Source of the DNA: G963677485 sp942492855 | GTDB lineage: Bacteria > Armatimonadota > HRBIN16 | DNA: 64,000 nt | Reading direction: 5' to 3' | NCBI GenBank assembly: GCA_942492855.1 | Contig: OW818647.1 | Location: 496,001-560,000, forward strand | In this document: positions 1-8,728 of the stretch, piece by piece | Position numbering within the stretch: position 1 is the stretch's first letter | Layout: every line of letters begins with the position of its first letter | Program-made: the position numbers and the translations under genes | The notes under the pieces: generated by a model | Told to the model about the DNA's origin: nothing | Database searches by the model: none | What the model saw: the letters and a program-made list of their open reading frames with translations, nothing else

Positions 1-2
1 TC

Positions 3-650
3 AAGGCTTTGGGTATGCGTCCAGTGGTGAACGGCTTCACCGGAAGCAGTATCTGGTCCAAGCTCTACTCCTTCCCTCCCATGCTTCCAGGCACCATCGA
101 TGCCGGTTTCAAGGACTTCGCGGACCGCTGGCTGCCCATTCTGGACGCCTTCGATGCCGTGAATGTAGACTTCGCGTTGGAAGTTCACCCCACCGAAATC
201 GCGTTTGATACCGTCTCCGCCCAGCGTGCGCTGTCGGCAGTCAACGGGCACAAGCGGTTCGGATTCAACTACGACCCCAGCCACCTTGGTTACCAGGGTG
301 TAGACTACGTGGGCTTTATCCGCGCCTTCGCAGACCGTATCTACCATGTGCATATGAAGGATGTCTACTGGTCTTCCAACCCGTGCAGCAGCGGCGTGTT
401 CGGCGGTCACCTGGATTTTGGCGATTATCGCCGGTTCTGGAACTTCCGAAGCCTGGGTCGCGGCTCAGTGGACTTTGAGGAGATCATCCGCGCGCTGAAC
501 GACATCGACTACGGCGGCCCTCTGAGCGTAGAATGGGAAGATGCCGGCATGGACCGCGTGCAGGGAGCCGAAGAGGCCTGCGAGTTCGTGCAGAACGTCG
601 ACTTCCAGCCCAGCGCCATCGCCTTCGACGCCGCCTTCGAGAAGAAGTAG
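3..650 (+). CDS. Sugar phosphate isomerase/epimerase, 5' end cut by window edge
   Basis: This is the C-terminal part of a xylose-isomerase-like TIM-barrel protein (AP endonuclease 2 / IolE family). The frame is open to the left edge, and an internal TTG or ATG near position 9 is not the true start. About 215 residues remain of a protein usually 300-350 long. Visible family hallmarks are the metal-ligand strands: EVHPTEIAFD, then NYDPSHLGYQG, then HVHMKD, and near the end SVEWEDAG, which together give the Glu/Asp/His/Glu metal site. These enzymes isomerise or epimerise sugars and inositols in the cytoplasm; the substrate cannot be read from sequence. A strong intrinsic terminator follows directly, so this is the last gene of its transcript. 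Confidence 0.85.
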   Translation, partial: KALGMRPVVNGFTGSSIWSKLYSFPPMLPGTIDAGFKDFADRWLPILDAFDAVNVDFALEVHPTEIAFDTVSAQRALSAVNGHKRFGFNYDPSHLGYQGVDYVGFIRAFADRIYHVHMKDVYWSSNPCSSGVFGGHLDFGDYRRFWNFRSLGRGSVDFEEIIRALNDIDYGGPLSVEWEDAGMDRVQGAEEACEFVQNVDFQPSAIAFDAAFEKK

Positions 651-663
651 GCGGAGCCCAGTA

Positions 664-692
664 GGGGCAGGCCCCTGTGCCTGCCCCTTTTT
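664..692 (+). terminator. Rho-independent terminator
   Basis: A perfect 9-bp stem (ggggcaggc / gcctgcccc) with a 6-nt loop is followed by five T. It lies 14 nt after the stop codon of the isomerase gene. Confidence 0.85.
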
Positions 693-748
693 CGCTCCTG
701 CCCAATCAACAACCGACTGTAGTAGTCAAAGCCTGTATATCACCAACT

Positions 749-885
749 CCGCGACATAAATGTCTCGGCTATTGAAAAACAAGACTGCTGAAGCAGTCTA
801 TGATGTCGTTATCTATATCGGCGCGGGGTTCCGCAGCCCGTTTCAACGGGCTTGCTGATCAATAGCCGAGACATTTATGTCGCGG
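749..885. repeat. 137-bp palindromic element, full copy 1 (MITE-like)
   Basis: The ends are perfect 27-bp inverted repeats (749-775 and 859-885), beginning ccgcgacataaatg on the left. The interior carries two small hairpins (gactgctgaagcagtc; agcccgtttcaacgggct). A second full copy of exactly the same length is at 44972-45108, and solo right ends are at 28580-28606 and 38528-38554. It has no coding capacity. It occupies most of the 291-bp gap between two convergent genes. Confidence 0.85.
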
Positions 886-941
886 CACAAGATGGGTACG
901 ACCCCATCCGGTATCCGTGGTAGTTGGCTGGATTACCCCCC

Positions 942-2072
942 CTAGCCCAGCGAATACTTCACCCAAAGCAGCCCCTCTGGGGTGGAACCGTGGCGGTAGT
1001 GCTGCTCATACATCGCCTGATGGAGGATGGGCTGACGGCTGGCGTAATATACAGTGAGTATCTCACCGGGGTGAACCTCAAGCGACATCGGGTATCCCAT
1101 GTCCGGCTGGTCTTCCCACTGGTCCAGCGTGATGATGTTAGCCGTGTCCCAGCTTCGGCCGTTGTCGTATGACAACACCGCCCGAATACTCCAGGGGTCT
1201 CTGCGATGGCTGTAGGTGCACAGGATCGCCCCATTCGACAGTTTCAGCAAGTGCGCCGGCAGTCCCCAGAACGGAAGATCACGAGGTTGCGACCAGCTTA
1301 ACCCTGCGTCGGTGGACTCGCTTTGCAACATGGTGGAACCGACCTCTGGCATGACCGCACGGAAGATAGCCAGATAGTGTGAAGGGCTGATCTCCAGAAA
1401 CGCGCGTTCGTTAAGGCATGAGATGGGAAGTTGAATCCCAAGCTCGATCTCTTTGGCGGGATCATCGGGGGGCATCATCTCACTTGGCACTACAGATTTG
1501 CGTGTCCAGCTCTGCCCCTGGTCTTGCGAAATGAAGCAGCACATCTCCACTGCGTCCGCGATGGTGTCATAACCGAATGTGATTAGGCTGCCGTCGGACA
1601 GTGCGAAGGGGCCCGAATGCGCAGCTCCCCACTGAGGTAATCTGTGAGATGTGGTTTCCCATGTGTGGCCACCATCTGTGGAGCGCATCAACCAGCATCC
1701 CACTAACTCATCGATCATTTTGCGGGTGACCCTGTCTCGCCGTGAGAGCCACTCAGGTCGACAGTATGTATCGTGCATGAATTCAGCGGTGGTGAACCAC
1801 GAGGCGGTGATCGTGCCGTCCGGCAGGATCGCCAGGGTGCCGTCGCGGTCATCGAGTTCGCTGTTGTATATCTCTTCAGGCAGGCTCCAGGTGGTTCCGC
1901 CGTCCAGTGAACGCATGATGACTTCACGTCCGAACGGGCAGACATGGTGCTTCCGTTCGGAAGCGATGACCAGCAACTCGTCGCCTTTGATCCGTATCAG
2001 TCCAGGCCAGCCGTACATCTGCCCCGGCCTTGATGCGACGACCCCATGAGTGAGATGGCTTGCTTTCAGCAT
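942..2072 (-). CDS. Sialidase-superfamily (BNR/Asp-box) protein
   Basis: A 376-aa six-bladed beta-propeller protein. Five Asp-boxes (S-x-D-x-G-x-x-W) are readable: SLDGGTTW, STDGGHTW, SQDQGQSW, STDAGLSW and SYDNGRSW. An arginine in GLIRIKGD lies where the first sialidase Arg is expected, but I cannot confirm the whole Arg triad, so the true substrate may be another glycoside. There is no signal peptide. The ATG has a good AAGGAG site that sits inside the end of the upstream gene; the gap between the two genes is 3 nt, so they form an operon and are probably translationally coupled. The secreted upstream partner and this apparently cytosolic protein may act on the same glycan in sequence. Confidence 0.85.
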   Translation of the reverse strand: MLKASHLTHGVVASRPGQMYGWPGLIRIKGDELLVIASERKHHVCPFGREVIMRSLDGGTTWSLPEEIYNSELDDRDGTLAILPDGTITASWFTTAEFMHDTYCRPEWLSRRDRVTRKMIDELVGCWLMRSTDGGHTWETTSHRLPQWGAAHSGPFALSDGSLITFGYDTIADAVEMCCFISQDQGQSWTRKSVVPSEMMPPDDPAKEIELGIQLPISCLNERAFLEISPSHYLAIFRAVMPEVGSTMLQSESTDAGLSWSQPRDLPFWGLPAHLLKLSNGAILCTYSHRRDPWSIRAVLSYDNGRSWDTANIITLDQWEDQPDMGYPMSLEVHPGEILTVYYASRQPILHQAMYEQHYRHGSTPEGLLWVKYSLG

Positions 2073-2075
2073 GGT

Positions 2076-5069
2076 TTACTCCTTGTTTATAATCTTGATG
2101 ACCTTAAGCTGTTCGGATCCGATGGTCAGATCGAAATGGACTGAGTCCGTTCCGCTTAGATTTACTATACACCCGTCCAGCATATCAGTAGCGTTCGAGG
2201 GGGTGCCGGCCCGCTTGTCGATACTGACCGTGGTGGTCTGTATGCTGGATGTCGGATTGAAGATGGTCAGGTATGTGGTGCGACCGTCCCCGAAGCGTTC
2301 CAGCCAGATACCTGGGTTGCTGGATGAAGCCAATGTCATCGGCCGCCAGCCCGCGGTGTTGATTTCCACCAGCACCGGCATGAGTTTGGCATAAAGCGGT
2401 CTGATTTTGGCCACAAACACGGGGTCGCTCCATTTGTATATCCAGCTCGGATACACCCCGTAAAAGGCACATCGCATGGCGTAGCGGTTGATTTGCTCCA
2501 CGCTGAGATCGCTGTATTGCAGTATGGACCACGACTTGGCCCCGCTCATGAACCGCACGAAGTTGAACTCACTATCGGCCTTCGGTACGAACTGGTCGCC
2601 TGATAGCCAGGACTCTTCACCACCCATCGCGTCATTATACGGAGCCGCGAAACAGGTAGCAGGTGAACAGTTGGCGAAAACCACTTTTCCTCGTGCTCTG
2701 GCCCACTCAGCCGTACGCCTGCCGAATGTGATGTGCGAAAACGGCTGGTAGAGTGCAGGCTTTCGGGCGGAGTCGAACGTAGGCGGTTCCTCTGCATATC
2801 TCCAGTGCTCACGGCGATAGTTCAAGTTGTTTGTGTAACACTCCATGGTGTCCAGATATACTCCACCGAATTGGCCTGGCGTGAGTTGGGCGGTTTCGAA
2901 GCCACCGTTGGTAATCAGGTTTGCAGACTCGCCGACTGCCGTCAGTTTGACATCATCGACCCACAGTGTGGTCGGATCGACGTTGCGGATATCTTTGCCA
3001 ATGTAGATGGAGATGGCGACTGGTTTAGCCTGAGCGGTGAGTGTATGGGTGTGGGACTTCCAGTTGGAATCCAGCTCATCAAGTTTGACACTCACCCGTT
3101 CAGGCGCACGGTCGGCATACCAAAACGTGACCGTCCAGCCGATGCTGGTGCCATCTTTGGGCATCCCTTGACCTTTGACGCTATAGGATAGCTCGAACGG
3201 CCCGGCGGTTGTTCCTTGAGTGTAGAAAACCTGGTCCACCCCTCGCGTCCACAATGGGTAATAACTCTTTGACGGCACGGGATCGAGCCGTAACGACTGG
3301 CCGCCTTCCGTTTTGGTCATCGTATCGATCTGCACCAACGGGGTTTCCGCAACTCTCCGCGTGATCCAACCGTCGATGTGCCACTGCACCGCCAAGTTGT
3401 TTACCTCCATGATGTTGTCCCAGTCAAAGCCGCCCGAGCTGAAGTCGGAGCCTGGGGGAGCGGGCAAATCGGGGTTAGGGTTGACGATCATCATGTTCTC
3501 TTTACGGCCGGCCTGACGGAAAAAGTAGCCTTGCGGCTGGCCCCAGTTGTCCGTGATATAACTGCCGGTATACGCGGCAAACCGACTGGTGACATCGGCA
3601 GGCAGCGCTGGATACCGCTCGGGGCTGACCTCCTGCGCAAGCCTGATGGAGGAGGAAGGATCCGCAGGGCCACTGACGGTGTTCACCACCACATCCGGCA
3701 TGTCGGTTTGGTGATGCAGCCACGGCTCCACATACTTCAACGAAACCATCCCGTGGGCTTGCTCCCAACTGATGTTGGTCAGCGATTCGACAAAGCGGAT
3801 ATTGAAGTCCTCCCACCCTCCGGGTATAGATTCCGGTGTGACAAAAGGAATCCACATACCCTCTTGAGGGACGCGCTTCGCGAAGGCCCAGGGAAAGATA
3901 CGCTGGTATTTGTCGGCGGCCCCTCTGAATCCGTCACCATTTTGGCAGGTGAACAGGCAGGCTGTGAAAGAACCCTGGTTGGCCCAGCGTCCGGCATCGG
4001 GCGAGAAGCCGATGTCGTAGCGGATGCGCAGCTCACGCTTAACGGCATCGTATTCGGTGCGAAACACCCGCGGCTCGCTGGGGTCTGTGGCGATGCAGAG
4101 GGTAAGCCCCTGTTTGTTTTCGACACAAGCAAACAGATAGCGGTCGTCGTAGCCGTCTCGACCCGCTCCATACCATCGGTCGGTGCGGTGGTAGATGCGG
4201 CCCGCCTCGATTTTGCGCGAGGTGCGAACATCATCATGCCATACGCCGCCAATGGCATCGAAAGGAACGGTAAAGTATGCACTTACCGCCCGGTCCTGCC
4301 CGGAGGTGCTACTGAATCGGCATCGCACGATGATGGCCTCGCGTGTCGCCTGGTAGCGGGCGATTCCGCTGATCGCGGCACTTGGAATTCGAAACTGCTG
4401 AGAAACTGTGGATTCCAGTTGTGAACAGGCGTCCTGTGGGGAGCTGACCCGGTATTCCACCTGCTTCAGCGAGATGTCCTTGAACGACGCCACCGATATG
4501 GCATCGGATGATGTAGGCGTGACCACCACCTGAGCCAGCGGTTTATCTGGGCAGAGGATTTTGGAGTTGAACTGGGCTTTGTGGTCATACTGACCGAAAT
4601 AGGCAGACTGCTCACTCATCACCTCACCATCGGTATAGGTGCCGACGATGTTGAGTGCCAACCCCCGGTTCATAAAGCCAGCAACGTCGGTCTGAGTTCG
4701 GTAACTGCACTGGCCGGATAGTATGAGCGGTTGCGGCTGTGTTTGATTGAGTTTCACGGTGGATGCTTTATTGATGGTCGGTTTTGATTTCAGCAGGTTC
4801 CGGCTGCCCCTCAACGCTACCACCTCCTCAAACCGGATCATGGGAGACGGTGTGATAGGCAGTCTGCTTTTCCCGATGCCCAGAGAGCTCATGAAGCCAT
4901 TTGAGCGGTTAATGGATAACTGCAGCTCATCCTCGGTATGCAAAGTGTATGACGTGGAGCCCGCATGGATGCTGCTCTCTTGCACTGGCTCGTTTGCGGT
5001 GACCGGGTATGCCGTACATAACGGTAGCAACACCAGCGCTATTGCAGTGAGCATTGAGTTTTTAGGCAT
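2076..5069 (-). CDS. Large secreted glycoside-hydrolase-like protein
   Basis: A 997-aa protein with an N-terminal signal peptide (hydrophobic run after MPKNSML, likely cut near PVTA|NEP). I chose the ATG at 5069 because AGGAGG lies 9 nt upstream; an earlier in-frame ATG at 5093 has no such site. The first ~350 residues look like a beta-sandwich domain. The middle holds a TIM-barrel-like region. About residues 600-720 resemble a carbohydrate-binding jelly roll ending in LWVDDVKL. Next comes GGVYLDTMECYTNN, whose Asp is a possible catalytic residue, and a C-terminal beta domain closes the protein. I cannot assign a GH family; the role as a secreted polysaccharide-active enzyme is inferred from architecture and from the sialidase-like gene 3 nt downstream. 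Confidence 0.7.
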   Translation of the reverse strand: MPKNSMLTAIALVLLPLCTAYPVTANEPVQESSIHAGSTSYTLHTEDELQLSINRSNGFMSSLGIGKSRLPITPSPMIRFEEVVALRGSRNLLKSKPTINKASTVKLNQTQPQPLILSGQCSYRTQTDVAGFMNRGLALNIVGTYTDGEVMSEQSAYFGQYDHKAQFNSKILCPDKPLAQVVVTPTSSDAISVASFKDISLKQVEYRVSSPQDACSQLESTVSQQFRIPSAAISGIARYQATREAIIVRCRFSSTSGQDRAVSAYFTVPFDAIGGVWHDDVRTSRKIEAGRIYHRTDRWYGAGRDGYDDRYLFACVENKQGLTLCIATDPSEPRVFRTEYDAVKRELRIRYDIGFSPDAGRWANQGSFTACLFTCQNGDGFRGAADKYQRIFPWAFAKRVPQEGMWIPFVTPESIPGGWEDFNIRFVESLTNISWEQAHGMVSLKYVEPWLHHQTDMPDVVVNTVSGPADPSSSIRLAQEVSPERYPALPADVTSRFAAYTGSYITDNWGQPQGYFFRQAGRKENMMIVNPNPDLPAPPGSDFSSGGFDWDNIMEVNNLAVQWHIDGWITRRVAETPLVQIDTMTKTEGGQSLRLDPVPSKSYYPLWTRGVDQVFYTQGTTAGPFELSYSVKGQGMPKDGTSIGWTVTFWYADRAPERVSVKLDELDSNWKSHTHTLTAQAKPVAISIYIGKDIRNVDPTTLWVDDVKLTAVGESANLITNGGFETAQLTPGQFGGVYLDTMECYTNNLNYRREHWRYAEEPPTFDSARKPALYQPFSHITFGRRTAEWARARGKVVFANCSPATCFAAPYNDAMGGEESWLSGDQFVPKADSEFNFVRFMSGAKSWSILQYSDLSVEQINRYAMRCAFYGVYPSWIYKWSDPVFVAKIRPLYAKLMPVLVEINTAGWRPMTLASSSNPGIWLERFGDGRTTYLTIFNPTSSIQTTTVSIDKRAGTPSNATDMLDGCIVNLSGTDSVHFDLTIGSEQLKVIKIINKE

Positions 5070-5103
5070 CGGGAGGGGCCTCCTGTGGTTCATGATCAGC
5101 TAT

Positions 5104-5132
5104 TTGACATTAGGTAGATGCTATCATATAAT
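5104..5132 (+). promoter_or_regulatory. Perfect consensus sigma-70 promoter
   Basis: TTGACA (5104-5109), a 17-nt spacer and TATAAT (5127-5132), all consensus. The start of transcription would be near 5139, about 54 nt upstream of the lipoprotein gene. It lies in the divergent region between two genes. Confidence 0.85.
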
Positions 5133-5192
5133 GATTTCATTGCGCACGGTTTTCTGCACTGTCTACATCATCATTATGACTGAGGTTGGCCC

Positions 5193-5966
5193 ATGAAAGT
5201 CCATAGATTAGCCGTATGGTTCCTCCTGCCGATGCTGGCGGGTTGCACCCGATTAACCCAGCAGCCGATCACCCCTCCCGCAGGCTTGAATGCGCAGCAA
5301 AAGGCGGAGTGGAGCACCAGCCAGTGCATTCGGATGGTGAAAGAAAAGCGGCCGTGGAATCACAAGATTTTCCCTTGCAGATGCTCATACCGCGATTATT
5401 ACGTCACTATCATCTCGCCAGATGGCACCGCCCTCGCCAGTTACAAGGACGCCGTATTGAAACCCGCCAGCGCGTTTAAGAGCGTGCCCGCAGCGGTCAG
5501 GAAGACATACACCGAGCGGGCCACCCAAAAGCAGTATCTGCTGCAAGCTGCAAATGGCAGACGTTACCCGTATCACGTGACGGCGTTGGCAGCCGATTGC
5601 GAGAGCGCAATCCTGAAGCCTGTGAAGCCGATTCCGCCGCAGCCGTACCTGGACATCAGCCGTATCGAAGCTCCGAAGGCTGGCCAGAGTTACCGTGGAA
5701 TAGTGGGCGTGTATTCAAACCAGCCAATCCCCCTTAAACTTGGCACCATCACGGTCAATAAATTGGTTAACGAGCCTGTGTCGGTAAGCAGCTATCTGCT
5801 GTTCCGTGAGTCCGATGGATCATTTACAGGCTTTACCCAGGTTACGGAGACAGGGTATCACGCTGGGGAAAACTTGAAGCCTCTGCAGAAGTTCATAGAG
5901 GCCAACAGCTCGGTGCGGTTTGGGATCCCTCCGCAACCGAAACCTGAGCAACCGGTGAAGCCGTAG
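5193..5966 (+). CDS. Hypothetical lipoprotein
   Basis: A 257-aa protein starting with a lipoprotein signal: a positively charged N-terminus, a hydrophobic stretch and the lipobox LAGC (acylated Cys about residue 18), followed by a Pro-rich linker. The mature part has two similar-sized halves rich in beta structure and no motif I recognise. It should sit on the periplasmic or outer face of a membrane. It is transcribed away from the glycosidase operon from a perfect consensus promoter, which suggests constitutive, high expression. A GC-rich palindrome begins at its stop codon and may end the transcript. Confidence 0.75.
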   Translation: MKVHRLAVWFLLPMLAGCTRLTQQPITPPAGLNAQQKAEWSTSQCIRMVKEKRPWNHKIFPCRCSYRDYYVTIISPDGTALASYKDAVLKPASAFKSVPAAVRKTYTERATQKQYLLQAANGRRYPYHVTALAADCESAILKPVKPIPPQPYLDISRIEAPKAGQSYRGIVGVYSNQPIPLKLGTITVNKLVNEPVSVSSYLLFRESDGSFTGFTQVTETGYHAGENLKPLQKFIEANSSVRFGIPPQPKPEQPVKP

Positions 5967-6053
5967 GGGCGACCGGCGGTCGCCCTTTGAACCGTTGTAG
6001 GGGCGGGGTTCCCCGCCCCGGTCAGGGGAATGCCAATCGGGAGATTGGCGTTC
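5964..6053. repeat. Cluster of three short GC-rich palindromes
   Basis: Three hairpins follow each other: gcgaccggcggtcgc (about 5969-5983), ggcggggttccccgcc (about 6002-6017) and gccaatcgggagattggc (6032-6049). The first recurs at 42640-42662 and, diverged, near 34077; the third recurs identically at 45242. They fill the gap between convergent genes and may serve as transcription barriers. Confidence 0.7.
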
Positions 6054-6072
6054 CCAGGCGGTCATGACCCAT

Positions 6073-7671
6073 CTACCCCCAGATGGAGTGCAGCTCATGC
6101 ACTTCCAGCCGCTCGATCTTCAGCTTATCGCCCATACTACAGCTCAAGCTGACCGTCCGTTGCTCCGCATCCGGGATCACGGCCACCGGCATGTACAGCT
6201 CGCCCTTGTTACCGAATATCTCCAGCGTAGACCTATCGACCACCACACGCAGCTCCAACTTGCCATCGACCGCAGTCAGCGGGCCCACACATCCCTGGCA
6301 ATATAGCTGCTGCTTGTGGCCATCATAGAACACCGGAACGCCGCGCACATCCAGCACCAGCCAACCGCTTTTCGGCAGCACACAGCTCAGCAGGATGTCC
6401 ATGCTCTCCACACCGAGATCGTCGGTGATGGGGCGCGAGGCACTCACCGATACCCCACTGTGGACACGGCTCTTGCCCCGCACACGCTCGATCTCCTGCA
6501 CAGGATAAGGTGTCAGGCGCATCCCCTGCGGAGTGGTGCGCAGACTAAGGCTGGTGGGGATCGTCATGCACTGGTTGAATGCCATTCCGGCTGTGGTGCT
6601 CTGGCCCCAGCCGATTTGGATACGCCGGCCATCGGCAGCGGGGATATTGTTGAAGGTTTGGGCAGCGTAGTAGGCGTTTCCGTAGGTGTAGCGGATTTTG
6701 TCGGTATCTGGCGTGAACACCTTGCCATCAAACTTCCCAATCATATAACCTCCATCGGCGGCGCTGAGCACCCATCGGGTCTGAGACGGGTTCCCGTCCA
6801 CCGGCAGCTCGAATAGATCGGGGCATTCGAAAAAGCCAGCGATAAAGCTCTGCCTCTCCCACTGTTTCATGTTGGCGGAAGTAAAGAAGGCCACGCCCTG
6901 CTTGCTATCTTCCACACGATAGACGGCGATCACAAACTGCCGGCTAGGAGCGTGCCACAGGATACGGGGGTCGCGCCCATCACCCGGATGTTTGATCATG
7001 GGGTTTTCGGCAGCCAGGCTCCAGGTGAGGCCGGCGTCGTTGCTGTAAGCCAGCACTTCTCCGCTGCCGGTGTCGGTCAGGAAGGCGATCAGGCATTTCT
7101 CACCGCCGGTTTGGTACCCGGCGATATTGTGCTCATCGACTATGGCACTGCCGCTGAAGGCCATCCCCTTGCACTGCACGAACTGGAATATGGCGGTGGG
7201 CAGCTCCTTCCAGTGGAACAGATCGGTGCTGACAGCATGGCCCCAGTGCATGTTGTCCCAGCCGTGACCATAGGGGTTGTGCTGGTAGAACAGGTGGTAT
7301 TCACCTTTGTGGTAGACCAGTCCGTTGGGGTCATTATTCCATCCGCGGCGGGTGGTGAAATGGACCAGCGGGCGCAGTTTTTCGTGGTAGATGCTCTTTT
7401 CATCACGGATTTGCGCAGCGTTCTCAATCCCGGCTAACAGCTTGGACGCGGCAGGCAGGTCAGCCGCTTCGATGGTCGCGGACTTGCCCAGGTAGCTCTG
7501 CATGTCGGCGAATACCCAGAAGTCGGGCTGGCCATCAGTTAACTCAATCCCGAATTTGCGGACTGCTTGACCGTCGACGGTGATGGTCAGTTGCGCTTTC
7601 GGTGCCCCGTTCTTGACAGGAAGGTTCAGGTATCGTTCAGTCAAAATAATTGTGCGTTGGATGTTCATCAT
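6073..7671 (-). CDS. GH32 beta-fructosidase (levanase/inulinase/invertase type)
   Basis: A 532-aa glycoside hydrolase of family 32, cleaving terminal beta-fructosides from fructans or sucrose. The three catalytic signatures are present: WNNDPNG with nucleophile Asp114, RDP at residues 233-235 as transition-state stabiliser, and ECPDLF with acid/base Glu282. Residues 1-85 form an extra N-terminal beta domain, residues 100-400 the five-bladed propeller, and the rest the C-terminal beta sandwich. No signal peptide is visible, so it probably acts in the cytoplasm or leaves by an unrecognised route. The ATG pair at 7671/7668 is preceded by GGAG. An inverted repeat just upstream (7679-7702) could be an operator or mRNA hairpin. 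Confidence 0.93.
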   Translation of the reverse strand: MMNIQRTIILTERYLNLPVKNGAPKAQLTITVDGQAVRKFGIELTDGQPDFWVFADMQSYLGKSATIEAADLPAASKLLAGIENAAQIRDEKSIYHEKLRPLVHFTTRRGWNNDPNGLVYHKGEYHLFYQHNPYGHGWDNMHWGHAVSTDLFHWKELPTAIFQFVQCKGMAFSGSAIVDEHNIAGYQTGGEKCLIAFLTDTGSGEVLAYSNDAGLTWSLAAENPMIKHPGDGRDPRILWHAPSRQFVIAVYRVEDSKQGVAFFTSANMKQWERQSFIAGFFECPDLFELPVDGNPSQTRWVLSAADGGYMIGKFDGKVFTPDTDKIRYTYGNAYYAAQTFNNIPAADGRRIQIGWGQSTTAGMAFNQCMTIPTSLSLRTTPQGMRLTPYPVQEIERVRGKSRVHSGVSVSASRPITDDLGVESMDILLSCVLPKSGWLVLDVRGVPVFYDGHKQQLYCQGCVGPLTAVDGKLELRVVVDRSTLEIFGNKGELYMPVAVIPDAEQRTVSLSCSMGDKLKIERLEVHELHSIWG

Positions 7672-7678
7672 TATGTCT

Positions 7679-7702
7679 CCATGGGTGATATAGACCCATT
7701 GG
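7679..7702 (-). promoter_or_regulatory. Inverted repeat at the GH32 ribosome-binding region
   Basis: The arms ccatgggt (7679-7686) and acccattgg (7694-7702) flank a 7-nt AT-rich centre, with one bulged base. The element abuts the Shine-Dalgarno region of the GH32 gene. It could be a repressor site or an mRNA hairpin; no binding protein is suggested by sequence alone. Confidence 0.4.
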
Positions 7703-7839
7703 TATATTCGCTAGTTGGTGCAGATATCCTTCTATAATGACCGTGCCGCGTCACAATTTACCTGCGAAGTATGTTGGTTCGCTGAGATACCGAACATCAA
7801 GTTTATTTAGATAACCTGGTAATACGAACATAAATAATC

Positions 7840-7869
7840 ACATATTAATATGTATTTAAAAGGTATACT
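7840..7869 (+). promoter_or_regulatory. Putative promoter with overlapping palindromic operator
   Basis: A perfect 14-bp palindrome, acatattaatatgt (7840-7853), covers the position expected for the -35 box of a TATACT -10 hexamer at 7864-7869. An AT-rich palindrome at this place in front of an OsmC/Ohr-family gene recalls MarR/OhrR-type peroxide-sensing operators. No regulator gene is adjacent, so the assignment is inference. Confidence 0.4.
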
Positions 7870-7941
7870 TAAGCCGCTAAAGTCTGATTTAGGTCAGTAT
7901 TAGCTGAATCGCCCTATGGAATCAGGTTTGGAGCACGGATA

Positions 7942-8472
7942 TTGAGTAATACTAGAATCAACCATCAGAATTTGGATCAGGTGAACGCGTTCACCCAGAC
8001 AATCAAGCAAGACTCTACGGCCTCACGAACCACTGACGTCATCGAAAGTGCATGGCCGATCAGTGACGGCTGGAAACAGTATCAATCCAAGTTGGTGTTT
8101 GATAAAGGTATTCGCGGAGTAAATACCACCCCGTCTGACAGTGTCGAAGACATCACGAATTGTGCAGACCCCATGCACTACTTCTACTATGGCCTGGCTT
8201 CAGATTACACCGGCGTTTTCGCTTCATTGGCGGCATCACTGGGAGTGAACCTCAAGTGCCTGGTGACCCGAGTGGAGGCCGACATGAACCTCTCACAAGC
8301 GGAAGAAGCAAGCCCTGAGCGCATTCTCGAATGTGTGAGAATTGAGCTGAAGATTGTGAGTGACGCCGAGATAAGCAGAATTCGGCAAGTTGAGGCCTTA
8401 GCCCAAAAGCAATGTCCTGTTGGATTTCTATGCAGCCATCAGATCATGATGCTACCCGAGTGTGGCGCCTAA
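7942..8472 (+). CDS. OsmC-like protein with one redox cysteine missing
   Basis: A 176-aa protein with the OsmC/Ohr fold, a family of thiol peroxidases that reduce organic hydroperoxides. The C-terminal part KQCPVGFLCSHQI carries the second redox Cys (Cys158 in CPV). In the central helix, where family members have a Cys after 'LAA/LAS', this protein has Asp88 (GLASDYT). The classic Cys pair is therefore incomplete and peroxidase activity is doubtful; a ligand-binding or resolving role is possible. TTG is the start, supported by GGAG about 9 nt upstream and the lack of an in-frame ATG. It stands alone between an AT-rich promoter region and a terminator hairpin. Confidence 0.75.
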   Translation: MSNTRINHQNLDQVNAFTQTIKQDSTASRTTDVIESAWPISDGWKQYQSKLVFDKGIRGVNTTPSDSVEDITNCADPMHYFYYGLASDYTGVFASLAASLGVNLKCLVTRVEADMNLSQAEEASPERILECVRIELKIVSDAEISRIRQVEALAQKQCPVGFLCSHQIMMLPECGA

Positions 8473-8489
8473 GGGTATGAAGAAATCCC

Positions 8490-8514
8490 GGCCTTCCGCT
8501 GACTGAGGAAGGCC
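8490..8514 (+). terminator. Terminator-like hairpin after the OsmC-like gene
   Basis: A perfect 8-bp stem, ggccttcc / ggaaggcc, with a 9-nt loop, 18 nt after the stop codon. It lacks a clear T tract, so termination may be Rho-assisted. Confidence 0.5.
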
Positions 8515-8618
8515 AGAACTGATGTTGACAAAACTAGATATAACGTTCTGCATAGTCTTTTCCCCTGTTAAATAGGAATGCGTTACAATGTAATAGTTCG
8601 GTTGACGCCACTGTATCG

Positions 8619-8706
8619 AGCCTCAAGCAGGCTATCGCGACGCCAATATAAGTTCCGGACCGTATTCACAACACCTTTCTTCGGTATTCACGGTAGAGGG
8701 TGTTGT
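8619..8706 (+). promoter_or_regulatory. Structured leader before the Ehr operon
   Basis: Two hairpins are visible upstream of the first Ehr gene: agcct-caagc-aggct (8619-8633), and acaacacc (8668-8675) pairing with ggtgttgt (8699-8706). The second ends 22 nt before the ATG and just ahead of the Shine-Dalgarno GAAGGG. A TTGACA hexamer at 8525-8530 could belong to the promoter, but its -10 box is not clear. It matches no riboswitch I know. Confidence 0.3.
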
Positions 8707-8728
8707 TTGCGCACTTGAAGGGTCTCAT

